Positions 52,469 to 62,037 of a DNA stretch of 64,000 nucleotides are shown here, piece by piece. The first letter of the stretch is position 1; every line of letters starts with the position of its first letter. The notes beneath the pieces were generated by a model. It did no database searches. It was not told where the DNA came from and saw nothing but the letters and a program-made list of their open reading frames with translations. Source of the DNA: Pseudoalteromonas nigrifaciens (GTDB lineage Bacteria > Pseudomonadota > Gammaproteobacteria > Enterobacterales > Alteromonadaceae); NCBI RefSeq assembly GCF_002221505.1, contig NZ_CP011037.1:558001-622000 (forward strand), given 5' to 3'. Position numbers and translations under genes: made by a program.

Positions 52469-54121
52469 GTGGAAAAAATTTGGCTTAAGCGCTACCCAGA
52501 AGGTATGCCTGAAACTATCGATCCTGAGCACTATGCCTCATTACTCGAAGTGTTTGAAAAAAGTTTTACCGACTACAAAGATTTACCTGCATTTACAAAT
52601 ATGGGTAAAACCTTGTCTTATGATGAAATTGATACTGCAACTAAAAAAGTTGCGTCTTATATTCAAAATGATTTAGGCCTTAAAAAATGTGACAAAGTGG
52701 CAGTTATGATGCCTAATTTGTTACAAACGCCCATTGCTATTTTAGGTATTTTACGTGCAGGCTGTGTTGTTGTTAATGTAAACCCACTCTACACAGTGCG
52801 TGAACTTGAGCACCAACTCAAAGATTCTGATACTTCAGCAATTTTTATATTGGCTAACTTTGCCGATACACTCGAAAAAGCGCTACCGCATACCGATGTT
52901 AAACATATTGTTGTTACCCAAGTAGGTGACATGATGGGTGGCATTAAAAAGCATGTTGTAAACTTTGTTGTTAAGTACATTAAAAAGATGGTGCCAAGCT
53001 ACACTTTGCCAAATACCATAGATTTTTGCGACTTACTTAAAGCCGACGAAAATGCCTATGTACGTCCAGAGGTTAACTTAAGTGATTTAGCTTTTTTACA
53101 ATATACCGGTGGAACAACGGGTGTATCTAAAGGCGCAATGTTAAGCCACGGTAATATGGTAGGTAATCTTGAGCAAGTTTCAGGATGTTTAGACCCAGTG
53201 CTTGAGCGCGGTAAAGAAGTGGTAATAACTGCGTTACCGCTTTACCATATTTTTGCATTAACGGCTAACTGCTTAACATTTATGAAGTACGGTGGCCTAA
53301 ATGTACTTATAACTAACCCACGCGACATGCCTGGTTTTATTAAAGAATTAAGTAAAGCTAAATTTACTGCTATTACGGGTGTAAATACTTTATTTAATGG
53401 TTTGTTAAACACGCCAGGATTTGCCGAACTTGATTTTAGTCACTTAAAAATGTCATTAGGCGGCGGTATGGCTGTACAACGCCCAGTTGCTGAAAAATGG
53501 CAAACAGTTACAAAATCTAAATTAATGGAAGGGTATGGTTTAACCGAGTGTTCTCCTTTAGTTACCGTTAGTCCTTATGACTTAACGGCATATAATGGCT
53601 CAATTGGTTTACCGGCTCCAAGTACTGAAATCAAATTAATTCTTGATAATGGCCAAGAAGCAGCAAAAGGTGAACCAGGAGAGCTTTGGGTTAAAGGCCC
53701 GCAAGTTATGCTTGGTTACTACAAACGCCCAGATGCAACCGCTGAGAGCTTACAAGATGGCTGGTTTGCTACCGGTGACATAGCAACTTATGACGACGAA
53801 GGTTTCTTTTATATAGTCGATCGTAAAAAAGATATGATTATTGTCTCGGGCTTTAATGTATTCCCTAACGAAATTGAAGAAGTTGTTGCCATGCACGACG
53901 GAGTGCTTGAAGTAGCAGCTATTGGTATCCCTCACGATACGAGTGGTGAACAAGTTAAAGTTTTTGTTGTAAAAAAAGACCCTTCTTTAACTGAAAAAGA
54001 TATAATAAAACACTGTCGTGATAATTTAACTAATTATAAGGTGCCTAAGCTTGTTGAGTTTAGGGATGAGTTACCTAAAACTAACGTAGGTAAAATACTC
54101 AGAAGAGCCTTGAAAGATTAG
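52469..54121 (+). CDS. fadD: Long-chain fatty acid-CoA ligase
   Basis: FadD activates exogenous long-chain fatty acids to acyl-CoA at the inner membrane. The 550-residue protein has the AMP-binding motif [18 protein letters not shown], a second block [14 protein letters not shown], then the FACS signature region [41 protein letters not shown] and a C-terminal Lys in [15 protein letters not shown]. The start is GTG preceded by AGGGG. A strong terminator lies eight bases after the stop. rnd follows, as in E. coli. Confidence 0.95.
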   Translation: MEKIWLKRYPEGMPETIDPEHYASLLEVFEKSFTDYKDLPAFTNMGKTLSYDEIDTATKKVASYIQNDLGLKKCDKVAVMMPNLLQTPIAILGILRAGCVVVNVNPLYTVRELEHQLKDSDTSAIFILANFADTLEKALPHTDVKHIVVTQVGDMMGGIKKHVVNFVVKYIKKMVPSYTLPNTIDFCDLLKADENAYVRPEVNLSDLAFLQYTGGTTGVSKGAMLSHGNMVGNLEQVSGCLDPVLERGKEVVITALPLYHIFALTANCLTFMKYGGLNVLITNPRDMPGFIKELSKAKFTAITGVNTLFNGLLNTPGFAELDFSHLKMSLGGGMAVQRPVAEKWQTVTKSKLMEGYGLTECSPLVTVSPYDLTAYNGSIGLPAPSTEIKLILDNGQEAAKGEPGELWVKGPQVMLGYYKRPDATAESLQDGWFATGDIATYDDEGFFYIVDRKKDMIIVSGFNVFPNEIEEVVAMHDGVLEVAAIGIPHDTSGEQVKVFVVKKDPSLTEKDIIKHCRDNLTNYKVPKLVEFRDELPKTNVGKILRRALKD

Positions 54122-54128
54122 CAACCAT

Positions 54129-54158
54129 TAAAAAAGCCGACATATGTCGGCTTTTTTA
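54129..54158 (+). terminator. Intrinsic terminator after fadD
   Basis: The palindrome AAAAAAGCCGACATATGTCG with its T-rich completion forms a stem of about 14 bases followed by T residues. It lies between the fadD stop and the rnd start, only 15 bases before the latter. Confidence 0.85.
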
Positions 54159-54172
54159 TTGTAGGAGACTAA

Positions 54173-55303
54173 GTGCACTACCAATTAATTGAAACCCAAA
54201 ATCAGCTTAATACTTTTGTTGAGCAAATTAAAAACAAGCCCGTTTTAGCCATAGACACAGAGTTTATGCGTCGTCGTACTTTGTACCCAGAAGTTGCACT
54301 TATTCAAGTTTATGATGGCGAGCATTTAGCACTTATAGATCCACTGGCAGAACTGTCATTATTCGATTTTTGGCAAATCTTAAAAGATCCTGCTGTTTTA
54401 AAAGTATTTCACTCTCCTTCAGAAGACATCGAAGTTTTTCAAAAGTACGCTGGGTTTGTTCCTACGCCGTTATTCGATACTCAATTTGCACTGCAAATTT
54501 TAGGCGAAGGAAACTGTATGGGCTTTGCTCTAATGGTAAAAACTTTATTGGATATTGAAATAGATAAAAGTGAATCACGTACAAATTGGTTGCAACGGCC
54601 ATTAACAAATAAACAATTAGAGTACGCTGCTGCCGATGCCTATCATTTATTACCCTGTTTTAATCTTATTATTGACAGTGTAAAAGCCGCCGATTTATTT
54701 AATATTGTTATTAGCGAAAGTGAGTTAGTGGCTAATAAGCGTGAATTTCAAACCCCAGATGAGCTGCTCTATAAAGACATTAAAAATGCGTGGCAACTAA
54801 GGCCACATGAACTTGCAATATTAAGAGAGCTGGCTGTTTGGCGTCGAAATAAAGCAATTCGTAAAAATTTAGCACTTAACTTTGTATTAAAAGAACATAA
54901 TATGACAGAAATTGCTAAACGAGGCCCTGCAAGTTTAAATGCATTAAGGCAAATTCCGGGCGTTGAGGCGATAGAAGTGAACCGCTCGGGAGTCGAAATA
55001 CTAAAGTGTATTGAACAAGCAAAAGCATTACCTGAGGAGCAACACCCAGCAATTTTAAAGCGTTTAATAGACTTTCCTAGTTACAAAAAAGTAGCGAAAG
55101 AGATAAAACAAAAAATTAATAAAGTTGCCAAAGAACATAATATTCCAGAGGATGTAATGGCTTCTAAAAAGCAGGTTAATCAACTAATTAGTTGGAATTG
55201 GAAATTATCTGCAGCACAAAAAGAGCAGCATATTAAACCAGATTTGCTTAGTTCTTGGCGCTATTCTTTTGTAAAAGATACGCTAAAAGAATGGGATGTT
55301 TGA
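54173..55303 (+). CDS. rnd: Ribonuclease D
   Basis: This 3'-5' exoribonuclease trims the 3' ends of tRNA precursors and other small RNAs. The 376-residue protein has the DEDD exonuclease motifs: VLAIDTEFMRRRTLYPEVALIQVYDG (Exo I), VFHSPSEDIEVFQKY (Exo II) and QLEYAAADAYHLLPCFN (Exo III). An HRDC domain (LRELAVWRRNKAIRKNLALNFVLKEHNM) follows. It starts at a GTG with AGGAG well placed upstream. It is separated from fadD by a terminator, so a promoter must lie close to the hairpin or read-through must occur. Confidence 0.94.
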   Translation: MHYQLIETQNQLNTFVEQIKNKPVLAIDTEFMRRRTLYPEVALIQVYDGEHLALIDPLAELSLFDFWQILKDPAVLKVFHSPSEDIEVFQKYAGFVPTPLFDTQFALQILGEGNCMGFALMVKTLLDIEIDKSESRTNWLQRPLTNKQLEYAAADAYHLLPCFNLIIDSVKAADLFNIVISESELVANKREFQTPDELLYKDIKNAWQLRPHELAILRELAVWRRNKAIRKNLALNFVLKEHNMTEIAKRGPASLNALRQIPGVEAIEVNRSGVEILKCIEQAKALPEEQHPAILKRLIDFPSYKKVAKEIKQKINKVAKEHNIPEDVMASKKQVNQLISWNWKLSAAQKEQHIKPDLLSSWRYSFVKDTLKEWDV

Positions 55304-55491
55304 TCGTATTTAAGTCTCTAAGGTTAGCTTACATAGATAACTTACTTAATAGTGTATTGAGCTAACAGGTATAAATACTAAGCTATTATAAGTGCACCTA
55401 TTATTGGGAGGCAGTTATAATAGCTTTATTAATTTATTTGCTATTCATTTAGTGGTGTTTTTTATATACCACTGTTATTAAAGTGCTTTTT

Positions 55492-56667
55492 ATGAAAGTT
55501 GAAACAATAAAACGTAAACTATTAGAACTATGTAAACCAGCTTGGATATTAGCTATTTTGGTTGCTTTTAATGGTTACTGGCTAATTAAACCTGTTGTTG
55601 CACGTATGCTCGAAATGCTACCGGGTGTATTAAACTGGTCGCTCGATTGGTTAAATTTAATTGATAAAATAGGAATAACAGAACTACCGCGCTTTATTTT
55701 AGGTGCAGGCTTAATAATAATGTCGGTTGGCTTAGCTTTAAAAGCACGTTTAGCGTGGGCTTTTTCACTGATACTATTAATAGTGGTCGCGGTTATTAGT
55801 ATTTCATCGTCAAGCTCTGGGCTAATATTATTGTCTTACACTATGGTTGTGAGCATGTTATTACTCGTATACTGGAAAAGCTTTGATGGCTCTAGTATTA
55901 CCGCAGGTAGTTTGTTTGCTCTAACGAGTACAGGCGCATTAATGCTTTATGCTGTGTTTGGCACTTTGTATTTAGGCAGCGAGTTTAGTACCCCTATTAC
56001 CGATTTACCCACTGCATTTTACTTTTCTATTGTGAGCATGTCGACGGTAGGCTATGGCGATCTTTACCCTGTAACGTCTACAGCGCGATTATTTACCGCA
56101 TCAATTATTGTTATGGGTATTACCGTTTTTGCTACTTCTATCAGTGCTATTATAGGCCCTGTGATTGGTGGTAATCTTAAAAAAATTGTTAAAGGTAGGA
56201 TTTCGAACGTAATGAGAAAAAATCATTTTATTATTTTAGGTATTTCACCCACCGCACACAGTGTTTATGCCGGTTTGGTAGAGCGTGGCGATGCAGTTAC
56301 TTTAGTGTGCCCAACAGGGTCTGAACACGAATACCCGGTAGATGCAGACATTGTTTATGGCGACTCAAGCTCAGCAGATATCTTAATCGAAGCGGGCGCT
56401 AAAAAGGCAAATTATATTTTAGCGTTACGCAATGATGATGCTGAAAATGCGTTTAGTATTTTAGCGGCTAAAGAAGTTGCTGGCGAGGACACCAAAACAA
56501 TTGCTTTGGTTAATTCAAGTAAACATATTCCGCAAATTAAGCGCGTAAAACCTGACGTAGTATTTTCATTGCAACTACTCGGTAGTGAGTTGTTAGTGAG
56601 AACCCTAAAGGGTGAAACCATTGATAATAAACTGATCACTAAATTGTTCTTTGGTGATGCAGAATAA
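55492..56667 (+). CDS. kch: Voltage-gated-type potassium channel with RCK domain (Kch-like)
   Basis: This protein is 391 residues from the ATG at 55492 (a GTG at 55483 is also in frame). The N-terminal half has about six hydrophobic segments. The selectivity filter is STVGYGDLYPVTSTAR between the last two. The cytoplasmic C-terminal half is an RCK/TrkA-N domain (NHFIILGISPTAHSVYAGLVERGD, DIVYGDSSSADILIEAGAKKANYILALRNDDAENA). The layout matches E. coli Kch. Potassium conductance is expected; the physiological role of Kch-type channels is uncertain. The ribosome binding site is weak. It is alone between rnd and the convergent min operon. Confidence 0.9.
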   Translation: MKVETIKRKLLELCKPAWILAILVAFNGYWLIKPVVARMLEMLPGVLNWSLDWLNLIDKIGITELPRFILGAGLIIMSVGLALKARLAWAFSLILLIVVAVISISSSSSGLILLSYTMVVSMLLLVYWKSFDGSSITAGSLFALTSTGALMLYAVFGTLYLGSEFSTPITDLPTAFYFSIVSMSTVGYGDLYPVTSTARLFTASIIVMGITVFATSISAIIGPVIGGNLKKIVKGRISNVMRKNHFIILGISPTAHSVYAGLVERGDAVTLVCPTGSEHEYPVDADIVYGDSSSADILIEAGAKKANYILALRNDDAENAFSILAAKEVAGEDTKTIALVNSSKHIPQIKRVKPDVVFSLQLLGSELLVRTLKGETIDNKLITKLFFGDAE

Positions 56668-56814
56668 GCTCGGCTAATTACGGCAATGCTTAACTACTTA
56701 TATAATAACCTTAAGTGTTAACTAAACTAGTCAACTTCAAGTTGAAATATAAGAGCTTAAATAACTCTCTTATTTTAATTTTAGGGTAAAGCTAAAAGTA
56801 AAATTGTTAAACAT

Positions 56815-56848
56815 AAAAAAGCCGTTCACTTTAATGAACGGCTTTTTT
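56815..56848. terminator. Bidirectional terminator between kch and minE
   Basis: AAAAAAGCCGTTCA and TGAACGGCTTTTTT pair perfectly over fourteen bases. It lies between the convergent kch and minCDE transcripts and serves both. Confidence 0.9.
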
Positions 56849-56879
56849 GCGAGCAGTAATTTAATGCTTAATTACTGCC

Positions 56880-57146
56880 TTATACTTTTGGCTCTTCGTC
56901 AGGCAAGGTTACGTTTAGCTCAAGCACGGCTAAGTCATCTTCGTTCTGATCAAATTGAACTTGGACTGCATCACTGCTCACGTTAACGTATTTACGGATC
57001 ACATCTAAAATATCTTGTTTTAATTGTGGTAAGTAATCCGGCGTTCCTCGTTGAGAACGTTCGTGCGCGACTATGATCTGCAATCGCTCTTTTGCTAATG
57101 ACGCACTGTTTTTCTTTTCTGAGCGGAAGTAGTCAAGTAAAGACAC
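56880..57146 (-). CDS. minE: Cell division topological specificity factor MinE
   Basis: MinE drives MinD off the membrane and sets up the pole-to-pole oscillation that places the division septum. I chose the GTG at 57146, giving [31 protein letters not shown] and 88 residues, the normal size. GGAGG lies five bases upstream. The ATG at 57158 would add four residues that are actually the end of minD and the ribosome binding site itself. The anti-MinCD helix ([14 protein letters not shown]) and the C-terminal dimerisation domain are present. It starts one base after the minD stop. Confidence 0.95.
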   Translation of the reverse strand: MSLLDYFRSEKKNSASLAKERLQIIVAHERSQRGTPDYLPQLKQDILDVIRKYVNVSSDAVQVQFDQNEDDLAVLELNVTLPDEEPKV

Positions 57147-57147
57147 G

Positions 57148-57957
57148 TTAACCTCCAAATATCCGTTTGAATAAACCTTTTTTCTCTACATCTAAGAAGC
57201 GAAAGTCGACAGTCTCACCTAGTAAGCGGCTAATAGCATCTGCATAAGCTTGGCCTGCATCAGACTCACTGTCTAAAATAACAGGTTGGCCAGAGTTAGA
57301 TGCACTTAATACTGCTTGAGACTCAGGAATAACGCCTAATAAATCAATCGCTAAAATATCCTGAATATCTTCAACCGATAACATTTCACCTTTAGAAACA
57401 CGATCTGGATTGTAGCGAGTAATTAATAGATGTTCTTTTATGTTTTCTAAGCCTTCTTCAGCGCGCTTAGACTTACTGTGTAAAATACCTAAAATACGGT
57501 CTGAATCTCGCACTGACGATACTTCAGGGTTTGTTGTTACAATTGCTTCATCGGCAAAGTACATAGCCATCATAGCGCCAGCTTCAATACCAGCTGGTGA
57601 ATCACAAACAATGTAATCAAAGTCTTCTTTTAATTCGTTAAGCACGCGCTCAACACCTTCGCGTGTTAGGGCGTCTTTATCACGAGTTTGTGATGCAGGG
57701 AGTAAAAATAGTTTATCAACGCGCTTATCTTTAATAAGTGCTTGATTTAAATTTGCTTCACCATTAATTACGTTTACAAAGTCGTACACTACACGACGTT
57801 CACAACCCATAATTAAATCTAAATTACGTAAGCCAATATCGAAATCGATAATAACTGTTTTGTAGCCTTTTAATGCTAAGCCTGTACCAATTGCGGCACT
57901 TGACGTTGTTTTACCAACGCCACCTTTACCCGAGGTAACGACAATAACTTTTGCCAT
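57148..57957 (-). CDS. minD: Septum site-determining ATPase MinD
   Basis: MinD is a membrane-bound ParA/Mrp-type ATPase that recruits MinC. The 269-residue protein has the deviant Walker A motif [77 protein letters not shown], and the C-terminal amphipathic membrane helix [11 protein letters not shown]. It lies five bases after minC and one base before minE. Confidence 0.97.
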   Translation of the reverse strand: MAKVIVVTSGKGGVGKTTSSAAIGTGLALKGYKTVIIDFDIGLRNLDLIMGCERRVVYDFVNVINGEANLNQALIKDKRVDKLFLLPASQTRDKDALTREGVERVLNELKEDFDYIVCDSPAGIEAGAMMAMYFADEAIVTTNPEVSSVRDSDRILGILHSKSKRAEEGLENIKEHLLITRYNPDRVSKGEMLSVEDIQDILAIDLLGVIPESQAVLSASNSGQPVILDSESDAGQAYADAISRLLGETVDFRFLDVEKKGLFKRIFGG

Positions 57958-57962
57958 GAGAT

Positions 57963-58667
57963 TTATCCTTTAACCAAAGCTGAAATTTCTAATGATTCAT
58001 TTTTTTGTTGTATCTGCACAGCGCTACCCCAGTGTTCACCTTGCAGTGAATCACTGATCCAGTAATTGCCATTAATAGAAACAAGTTCTGCTTCTAAGCG
58101 ATTACAAAATATATGTGCGTTTTTAAACCCTTTTGCGCCAGCGATTGCTCTACCACGCAGGGTTCCGTATATATGTACGTTGCCATCTGCAATAACTTCT
58201 GCGCCATGGCTTACAGCACCTAGTACCACTAAATCGCGATCTTTTGCATAAACTTGCTGACCAGAGCGTACCGTGCCATTAATTATTTGTGCAGGCAAGT
58301 GCACTGTTTTTTCAACAATAGAGGTATTGGGTTCTTTTTTAACAGATTCACTCTTAACGTCTTGTGAATAATTTAATACAGATAGGCCAGCTGCTTTGGC
58401 TTGCGTATGTTGCTCGTCTGAGCCATTACACACACCAACCGCATTAAAGCTCATACGCTCAAGTAATGATTTTAAATGAACAAAATCGAGAGAGTTATTT
58501 TTTATCTCAATTAAGTTAACAACAATAGGCGCACCTTCAAAAAACTTGGGCGCTTGGGCTATTTTAATATACAGTTGCTCTGCTAAAAGGTTTATATCAG
58601 TACTGTAAAGATGTAAAACTGATAACGTAAAAAGATTCCCTTTTAGCTCAAAAATTTGTTCTGACAT
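57963..58667 (-). CDS. minC: Septum site-determining protein MinC
   Basis: MinC inhibits FtsZ assembly away from midcell. The 234-residue protein has an N-terminal FtsZ-inhibitory domain (ELKGNLFTLSVLHLYS, VVNLIEIKNNSLDFVHLKSLL) and a C-terminal beta-helix domain that binds MinD (VRSGQQVYAKDRDLVVLGAVSHGAEVIADGNVHIYGTLRGRAIAGAKG). It is the first gene of minCDE. Its promoter should lie in the 155 bases towards ycgL, which is divergent. Confidence 0.96.
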   Translation of the reverse strand: MSEQIFELKGNLFTLSVLHLYSTDINLLAEQLYIKIAQAPKFFEGAPIVVNLIEIKNNSLDFVHLKSLLERMSFNAVGVCNGSDEQHTQAKAAGLSVLNYSQDVKSESVKKEPNTSIVEKTVHLPAQIINGTVRSGQQVYAKDRDLVVLGAVSHGAEVIADGNVHIYGTLRGRAIAGAKGFKNAHIFCNRLEAELVSINGNYWISDSLQGEHWGSAVQIQQKNESLEISALVKG

Positions 58668-58822
58668 ACACGCTCAATTGAATTATCTGATCAGAGATTA
58701 AATTTAGATAAACGCAGGCTGAATAAGGCCTTTATTGAAATTTTCAATCTAATTATTCTAACTTATTATTGCTCTCATGTTATAGTGTGAATCATTGTTA
58801 AGCAAGAATTTATAGGGCCATA

Positions 58823-59104
58823 ATGCTCACTGCGGTATATAAAAGTAAGAAAAAAGCGGATAGCTTCTTATTTGTTGAAAAAAGAGATGATTTTACTAAA
58901 GTTCCGGAACCTTTAATGGCTATGTTTGGTCAACCTAAATATGTGATGCTGATAAACCTAGCAAAACGTGCGATGTTAGGCACAGCTGATTTAGAAACCG
59001 TAAAAGCAGCATTGACAGAAAAAGGGTATTATTTACAAATACCGCCTCCGCAGGAGAATCTGTTAAGCCAATTACGAAAAGAAAACGGAGCCGATAATGA
59101 TTAA
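58823..59104 (+). CDS. ycgL: YcgL domain protein
   Basis: This 93-residue protein of the YcgL family is usually found beside minC in gammaproteobacteria, as here. It reads MLTAVYKSKKKADSFLFVEKRDDF, then VPEPLMAMFGQPKYVMLINL and LETVKAALTEKGYYLQIPPP, matching the family. The function is not firmly known; the conserved position next to minCDE suggests a link with division or cell-envelope processes. It overlaps the transglycosylase gene by eight bases. Confidence 0.92.
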   Translation: MLTAVYKSKKKADSFLFVEKRDDFTKVPEPLMAMFGQPKYVMLINLAKRAMLGTADLETVKAALTEKGYYLQIPPPQENLLSQLRKENGADND

Positions 59105-60113
59105 AAAATTAGCCATGATTTTATGTGGAGTATGTTTAAGCACATCTGTAATGGCAAAAACACAAGCTGAATTTCAAACATATTTAGACGCTTTAAAGCA
59201 AGAAGCAATTGCAAAGGGTTACGACAGCCAGCTTATTGATCAAGCCTTTGCTGGTGCAAGCTATAAAGAAAAAATAGTATCTGCAGATAAAAATCAGCCA
59301 GAAGTTAAAGAAACGCTCGAAACCTATTTACCTAAACGCGTACCGCAATGGAAAATTGATCGCGCCCGTAAATTATACGCCGAAAACCAAGACGTGCTAG
59401 AAAAAGTAGCTAAAGACTTTGGCGTGCAAGCGCGCTTTATTGTGGCTATTTGGGGCCTTGAAAGTAACTTTGGTGCTATACAAGGTGGCCATAATGTAAT
59501 TTCATCGCTCGTTACGCTCGCATTCGATGGTCGTCGCGAAACCATGTATAAAAAACAGCTTTGGGCTGCGCTTGATATTTTAAAGTCAGGGCACATTACC
59601 CTTGATAAGTTTAAAGGCTCTTGGGCAGGTGCTATGGGGCAAACGCAATTTATGCCTACCTCATTTAACGCTTACGCGGTTGACTATAATAACGATGGTC
59701 GCAAAGATATTTGGACTACCAAAGAAGATGCATTCGCCTCTATTGCTAATTACTTAAAGCAAGAAGGCTGGAACGACTCGCTTACATGGGGTCGTCAGGT
59801 TAAGTTACCAGAAAACTTTGATAGTAAATACGTGCTAGTGCGCGGTACTAAAACGCGTAAACAATGGTTAGAGTTTTGGAATGACTCAGAGCGCTCATTA
59901 GCTGAATGGCAAGCACTAGGTGTACGCCGTGCAGATGGTAGTGATCTGCCAAATGTAGATGTACGAGCAGCGTTGGTAATGCCAGATGATATAAATGGTC
60001 GTATGTACTTAGCCTACGATAACTATAAAGTATTTATGCACTGGAATCGCTCGTATTACTTTGCTACCAGTGTAGGTTATTTATCAGACAGAATTGGCTA
60101 TCCAAAAATATAA
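59097..60113 (+). CDS. Lytic murein transglycosylase, MltB type
   Basis: This 338-residue protein has a signal peptide (LAMILCGVCLSTSVMA). It belongs to the GH103/MltB family, which cleaves peptidoglycan between MurNAc and GlcNAc leaving a 1,6-anhydro end. The catalytic Glu lies in VAIWGLESNFGAIQGG. Other blocks are WAGAMGQTQFMPTSFNAYAVDYNNDGRKDIW and ASIANYLKQEGW. The signal contains a Cys (MILCGVC), but this is not a clear lipobox, so a soluble periplasmic form is probable. It overlaps ycgL and should be co-expressed with it. A terminator lies 19 bases after the stop. Confidence 0.92.
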   Translation: MIKKLAMILCGVCLSTSVMAKTQAEFQTYLDALKQEAIAKGYDSQLIDQAFAGASYKEKIVSADKNQPEVKETLETYLPKRVPQWKIDRARKLYAENQDVLEKVAKDFGVQARFIVAIWGLESNFGAIQGGHNVISSLVTLAFDGRRETMYKKQLWAALDILKSGHITLDKFKGSWAGAMGQTQFMPTSFNAYAVDYNNDGRKDIWTTKEDAFASIANYLKQEGWNDSLTWGRQVKLPENFDSKYVLVRGTKTRKQWLEFWNDSERSLAEWQALGVRRADGSDLPNVDVRAALVMPDDINGRMYLAYDNYKVFMHWNRSYYFATSVGYLSDRIGYPKI

Positions 60114-60132
60114 TACAGATTAAATAAGTATC

Positions 60133-60161
60133 TAAAAAAAGCCGCAATTGCGGCTTTTTTT
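60133..60161. terminator. Bidirectional terminator between convergent genes
   Basis: AAAAAAAGCCGCAATTGCGG with its T-rich completion is a palindrome whose arms continue into A7/T7 runs. It lies between the transglycosylase gene (plus) and the GbsR-type regulator gene (minus). Confidence 0.9.
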
Positions 60162-60177
60162 GAATTTTGGGTTTTAC

Positions 60178-60723
60178 TTACTCTTTTTTAAATATTTTAT
60201 CTTTTAAATCAATTACCTTACCAATACCAGATCCTAACTTCATTAGCTTATTAAGCTGCTCAGGGGTTAAACGCTGTAATTCAGATGACCATTTAGTCAC
60301 TGTTTCAAGCAGGTTATGAATTTCGCCCATTTGTTTTTGTGCGTAAAGTTCATCTTCGTTGCTTGCAGTATCTAATAGATTATCGCGCAGTAAGCTTAGA
60401 GTAGGCTCTACTTCGCGTTTTTTACGTTCTTCGAACACCCGGTTAGCCATATCCCAAATATCACCCGCAGGGGCATAATATTCTTTTCTGTCGCCAGGAA
60501 TATGTTGTACTTTAATGAGCTGCCACGATTGCAGCTCTTTAATGCCCATACTAACATTGCCACGTGAAATACTGAGGGATTCTGCAATTTGGTTCGCGGT
60601 CATCGGATTTTTAGTAATAATCAATAAGCCACACATTTGTCCAATAGTACGATTGAATCCCCAGCGGCTACCCATTTCACCACAGTGCATTACAAAGGAA
60701 AAATTTTTGTCGGATAAACTCAT
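60178..60723 (-). CDS. GbsR/MarR family transcriptional regulator
   Basis: This 181-residue protein has a winged helix-turn-helix (MTANQIAESLSISRGNVSMGIKELQSWQLIK) and a GbsR-like N-terminal stretch (GEMGSRWGFNRTIGQMCGLLII). The wing contains PGDRKEYYAP. A longer helical C-terminal tail (about residues 90-181) probably dimerises or binds a ligand. The GbsR group regulates choline/glycine betaine genes in Bacillus, but no such genes lie nearby. The closest plausible target is the divergent alcohol dehydrogenase gene 225 bases away. No operator was identified. Confidence 0.88.
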   Translation of the reverse strand: MSLSDKNFSFVMHCGEMGSRWGFNRTIGQMCGLLIITKNPMTANQIAESLSISRGNVSMGIKELQSWQLIKVQHIPGDRKEYYAPAGDIWDMANRVFEERKKREVEPTLSLLRDNLLDTASNEDELYAQKQMGEIHNLLETVTKWSSELQRLTPEQLNKLMKLGSGIGKVIDLKDKIFKKE

Positions 60724-60948
60724 AGCTTCTTAATTTTTAGTAATTTCAGAAACTAATGCTAGCACGCTTATTGAGTATGGCAAGATTTTACAGCGAGTTA
60801 AGTAATTACTGTCAGACTAAAGTTTAATTTAGATTAATAATCACTCAGCTATATTGGTTTAAGTTGTAACGGGTATAAAGCAATGAAGTTTATTTTTAAT
60901 ACACATTAATACTTATTTTATAGGTATTACTTAAACGATGGAATGATT

Positions 60949-61959
60949 ATGAAAGCTGCAATTAATAATGAATTTAAAGGTAAATTACAAATAATAGACA
61001 TGCCTATCCCAGAGGTTGGCATAAATGATGTATTGGTAAAAATAGCGGCCTGTGGGGTGTGTCATACAGATTTACATGCATGTCATGGCGATTGGCCTGT
61101 TGCGCCTAAAATGCCTTTAGTGCCAGGCCACGAAGGCGTAGGTGTAATTGAAAAGGTCGGTAGCAATATTAAACACCTAGAAGTAGGCGATCGCGTTGGT
61201 GTGCCTTGGCTTTACAGTGCCTGTGGGCATTGTGAGTTTTGCTTAGATGGCAGAGAAACCCTGTGTTTGTCACAACATAATACTGGCTACTCTATAGATG
61301 GTAGTTACGCCGAATATTGTTTAGCACACGGTGACTACGTGGTAAAAATACCCGAAGGGCTTGGCTTTTCAGAAGCCGCGCCATTATTTTGCGCTGGAGT
61401 AACCACGTATAAAGCACTTAAAGTATCGGGAGCTAAACCCGGGCAATGGGTGGCTATTGTGGGAGTGGGCGGCCTTGGGCACTTAGCTGTACAGTATGCT
61501 AAAGCAATGGGATTTAATGTTATAGCGGTTGATACCGGCAAAGAAAAACTCGCGCTGGCCAAAGAGCTTGGCGCAGATATTACCCTCGACTTTAAAGAAG
61601 TGGTTCCAAGCGAAGCCATTTTTAAACAAGTAGGCGGCGCGCATGCAGTTGTATGTACTGCAGTTTCAAAGCCTGGTTTTGAGCAAGCTTATAAAAGTGT
61701 ACGTCGTGGTGGTAAGTGTGTGTTAGTTGGTTTACCGCCAGAGGATATGCCATTACCTATTTTTGACACAGTATTAAATGGTGTGTCAGTTGTGGGCTCT
61801 ATTGTAGGTACTCGAAAAGATTTACAAGAGTGCTTAGAATTTGCAGCACAAGGTAAAGTAAAAGCAATTATTGAAGAAAAACGCTTAGAGGATATTAACG
61901 AAATTTTTGATGATATGCTCAAAGGCGAAATTAACGGCCGTATAGTTGTTACTATCTGA
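60949..61959 (+). CDS. adhP: Zinc-dependent alcohol dehydrogenase, AdhP type
   Basis: This 336-residue medium-chain dehydrogenase converts primary alcohols to aldehydes with NAD. Catalytic zinc ligands are in [16 protein letters not shown] and [14 protein letters not shown]. The structural zinc Cys set is [15 protein letters not shown]. The Rossmann motif is [22 protein letters not shown] chose the ATG at 60949 because GATGGA is then about six bases upstream and the family begins MKAA; an ATG at 60943 is the alternative. It is divergent from the GbsR-type regulator. Confidence 0.93.
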   Translation: MKAAINNEFKGKLQIIDMPIPEVGINDVLVKIAACGVCHTDLHACHGDWPVAPKMPLVPGHEGVGVIEKVGSNIKHLEVGDRVGVPWLYSACGHCEFCLDGRETLCLSQHNTGYSIDGSYAEYCLAHGDYVVKIPEGLGFSEAAPLFCAGVTTYKALKVSGAKPGQWVAIVGVGGLGHLAVQYAKAMGFNVIAVDTGKEKLALAKELGADITLDFKEVVPSEAIFKQVGGAHAVVCTAVSKPGFEQAYKSVRRGGKCVLVGLPPEDMPLPIFDTVLNGVSVVGSIVGTRKDLQECLEFAAQGKVKAIIEEKRLEDINEIFDDMLKGEINGRIVVTI

Positions 61960-61984
61960 TCTAAATTAAGCATTCATCAAATAC

Positions 61985-62024
61985 AAAAAAGCACGGTTTC
62001 TAAATTAGAAAACCGTGCTTTTTA
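61985..62024. terminator. Bidirectional terminator between adhP and the TonB receptor gene
   Basis: GCACGGTTT and AAACCGTGC pair around a loop of about ten bases and are flanked by A6 and T5. The hairpin sits between the two convergent stop codons. Confidence 0.88.
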
Positions 62025-62037
62025 AGTATTTAACTAG

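Noticed and set aside
56804-56986. Plus-strand frame of 60 codons between kch and minE
   Set aside because: It reads through the bidirectional terminator and antisense of minE; composition is unconvincing.
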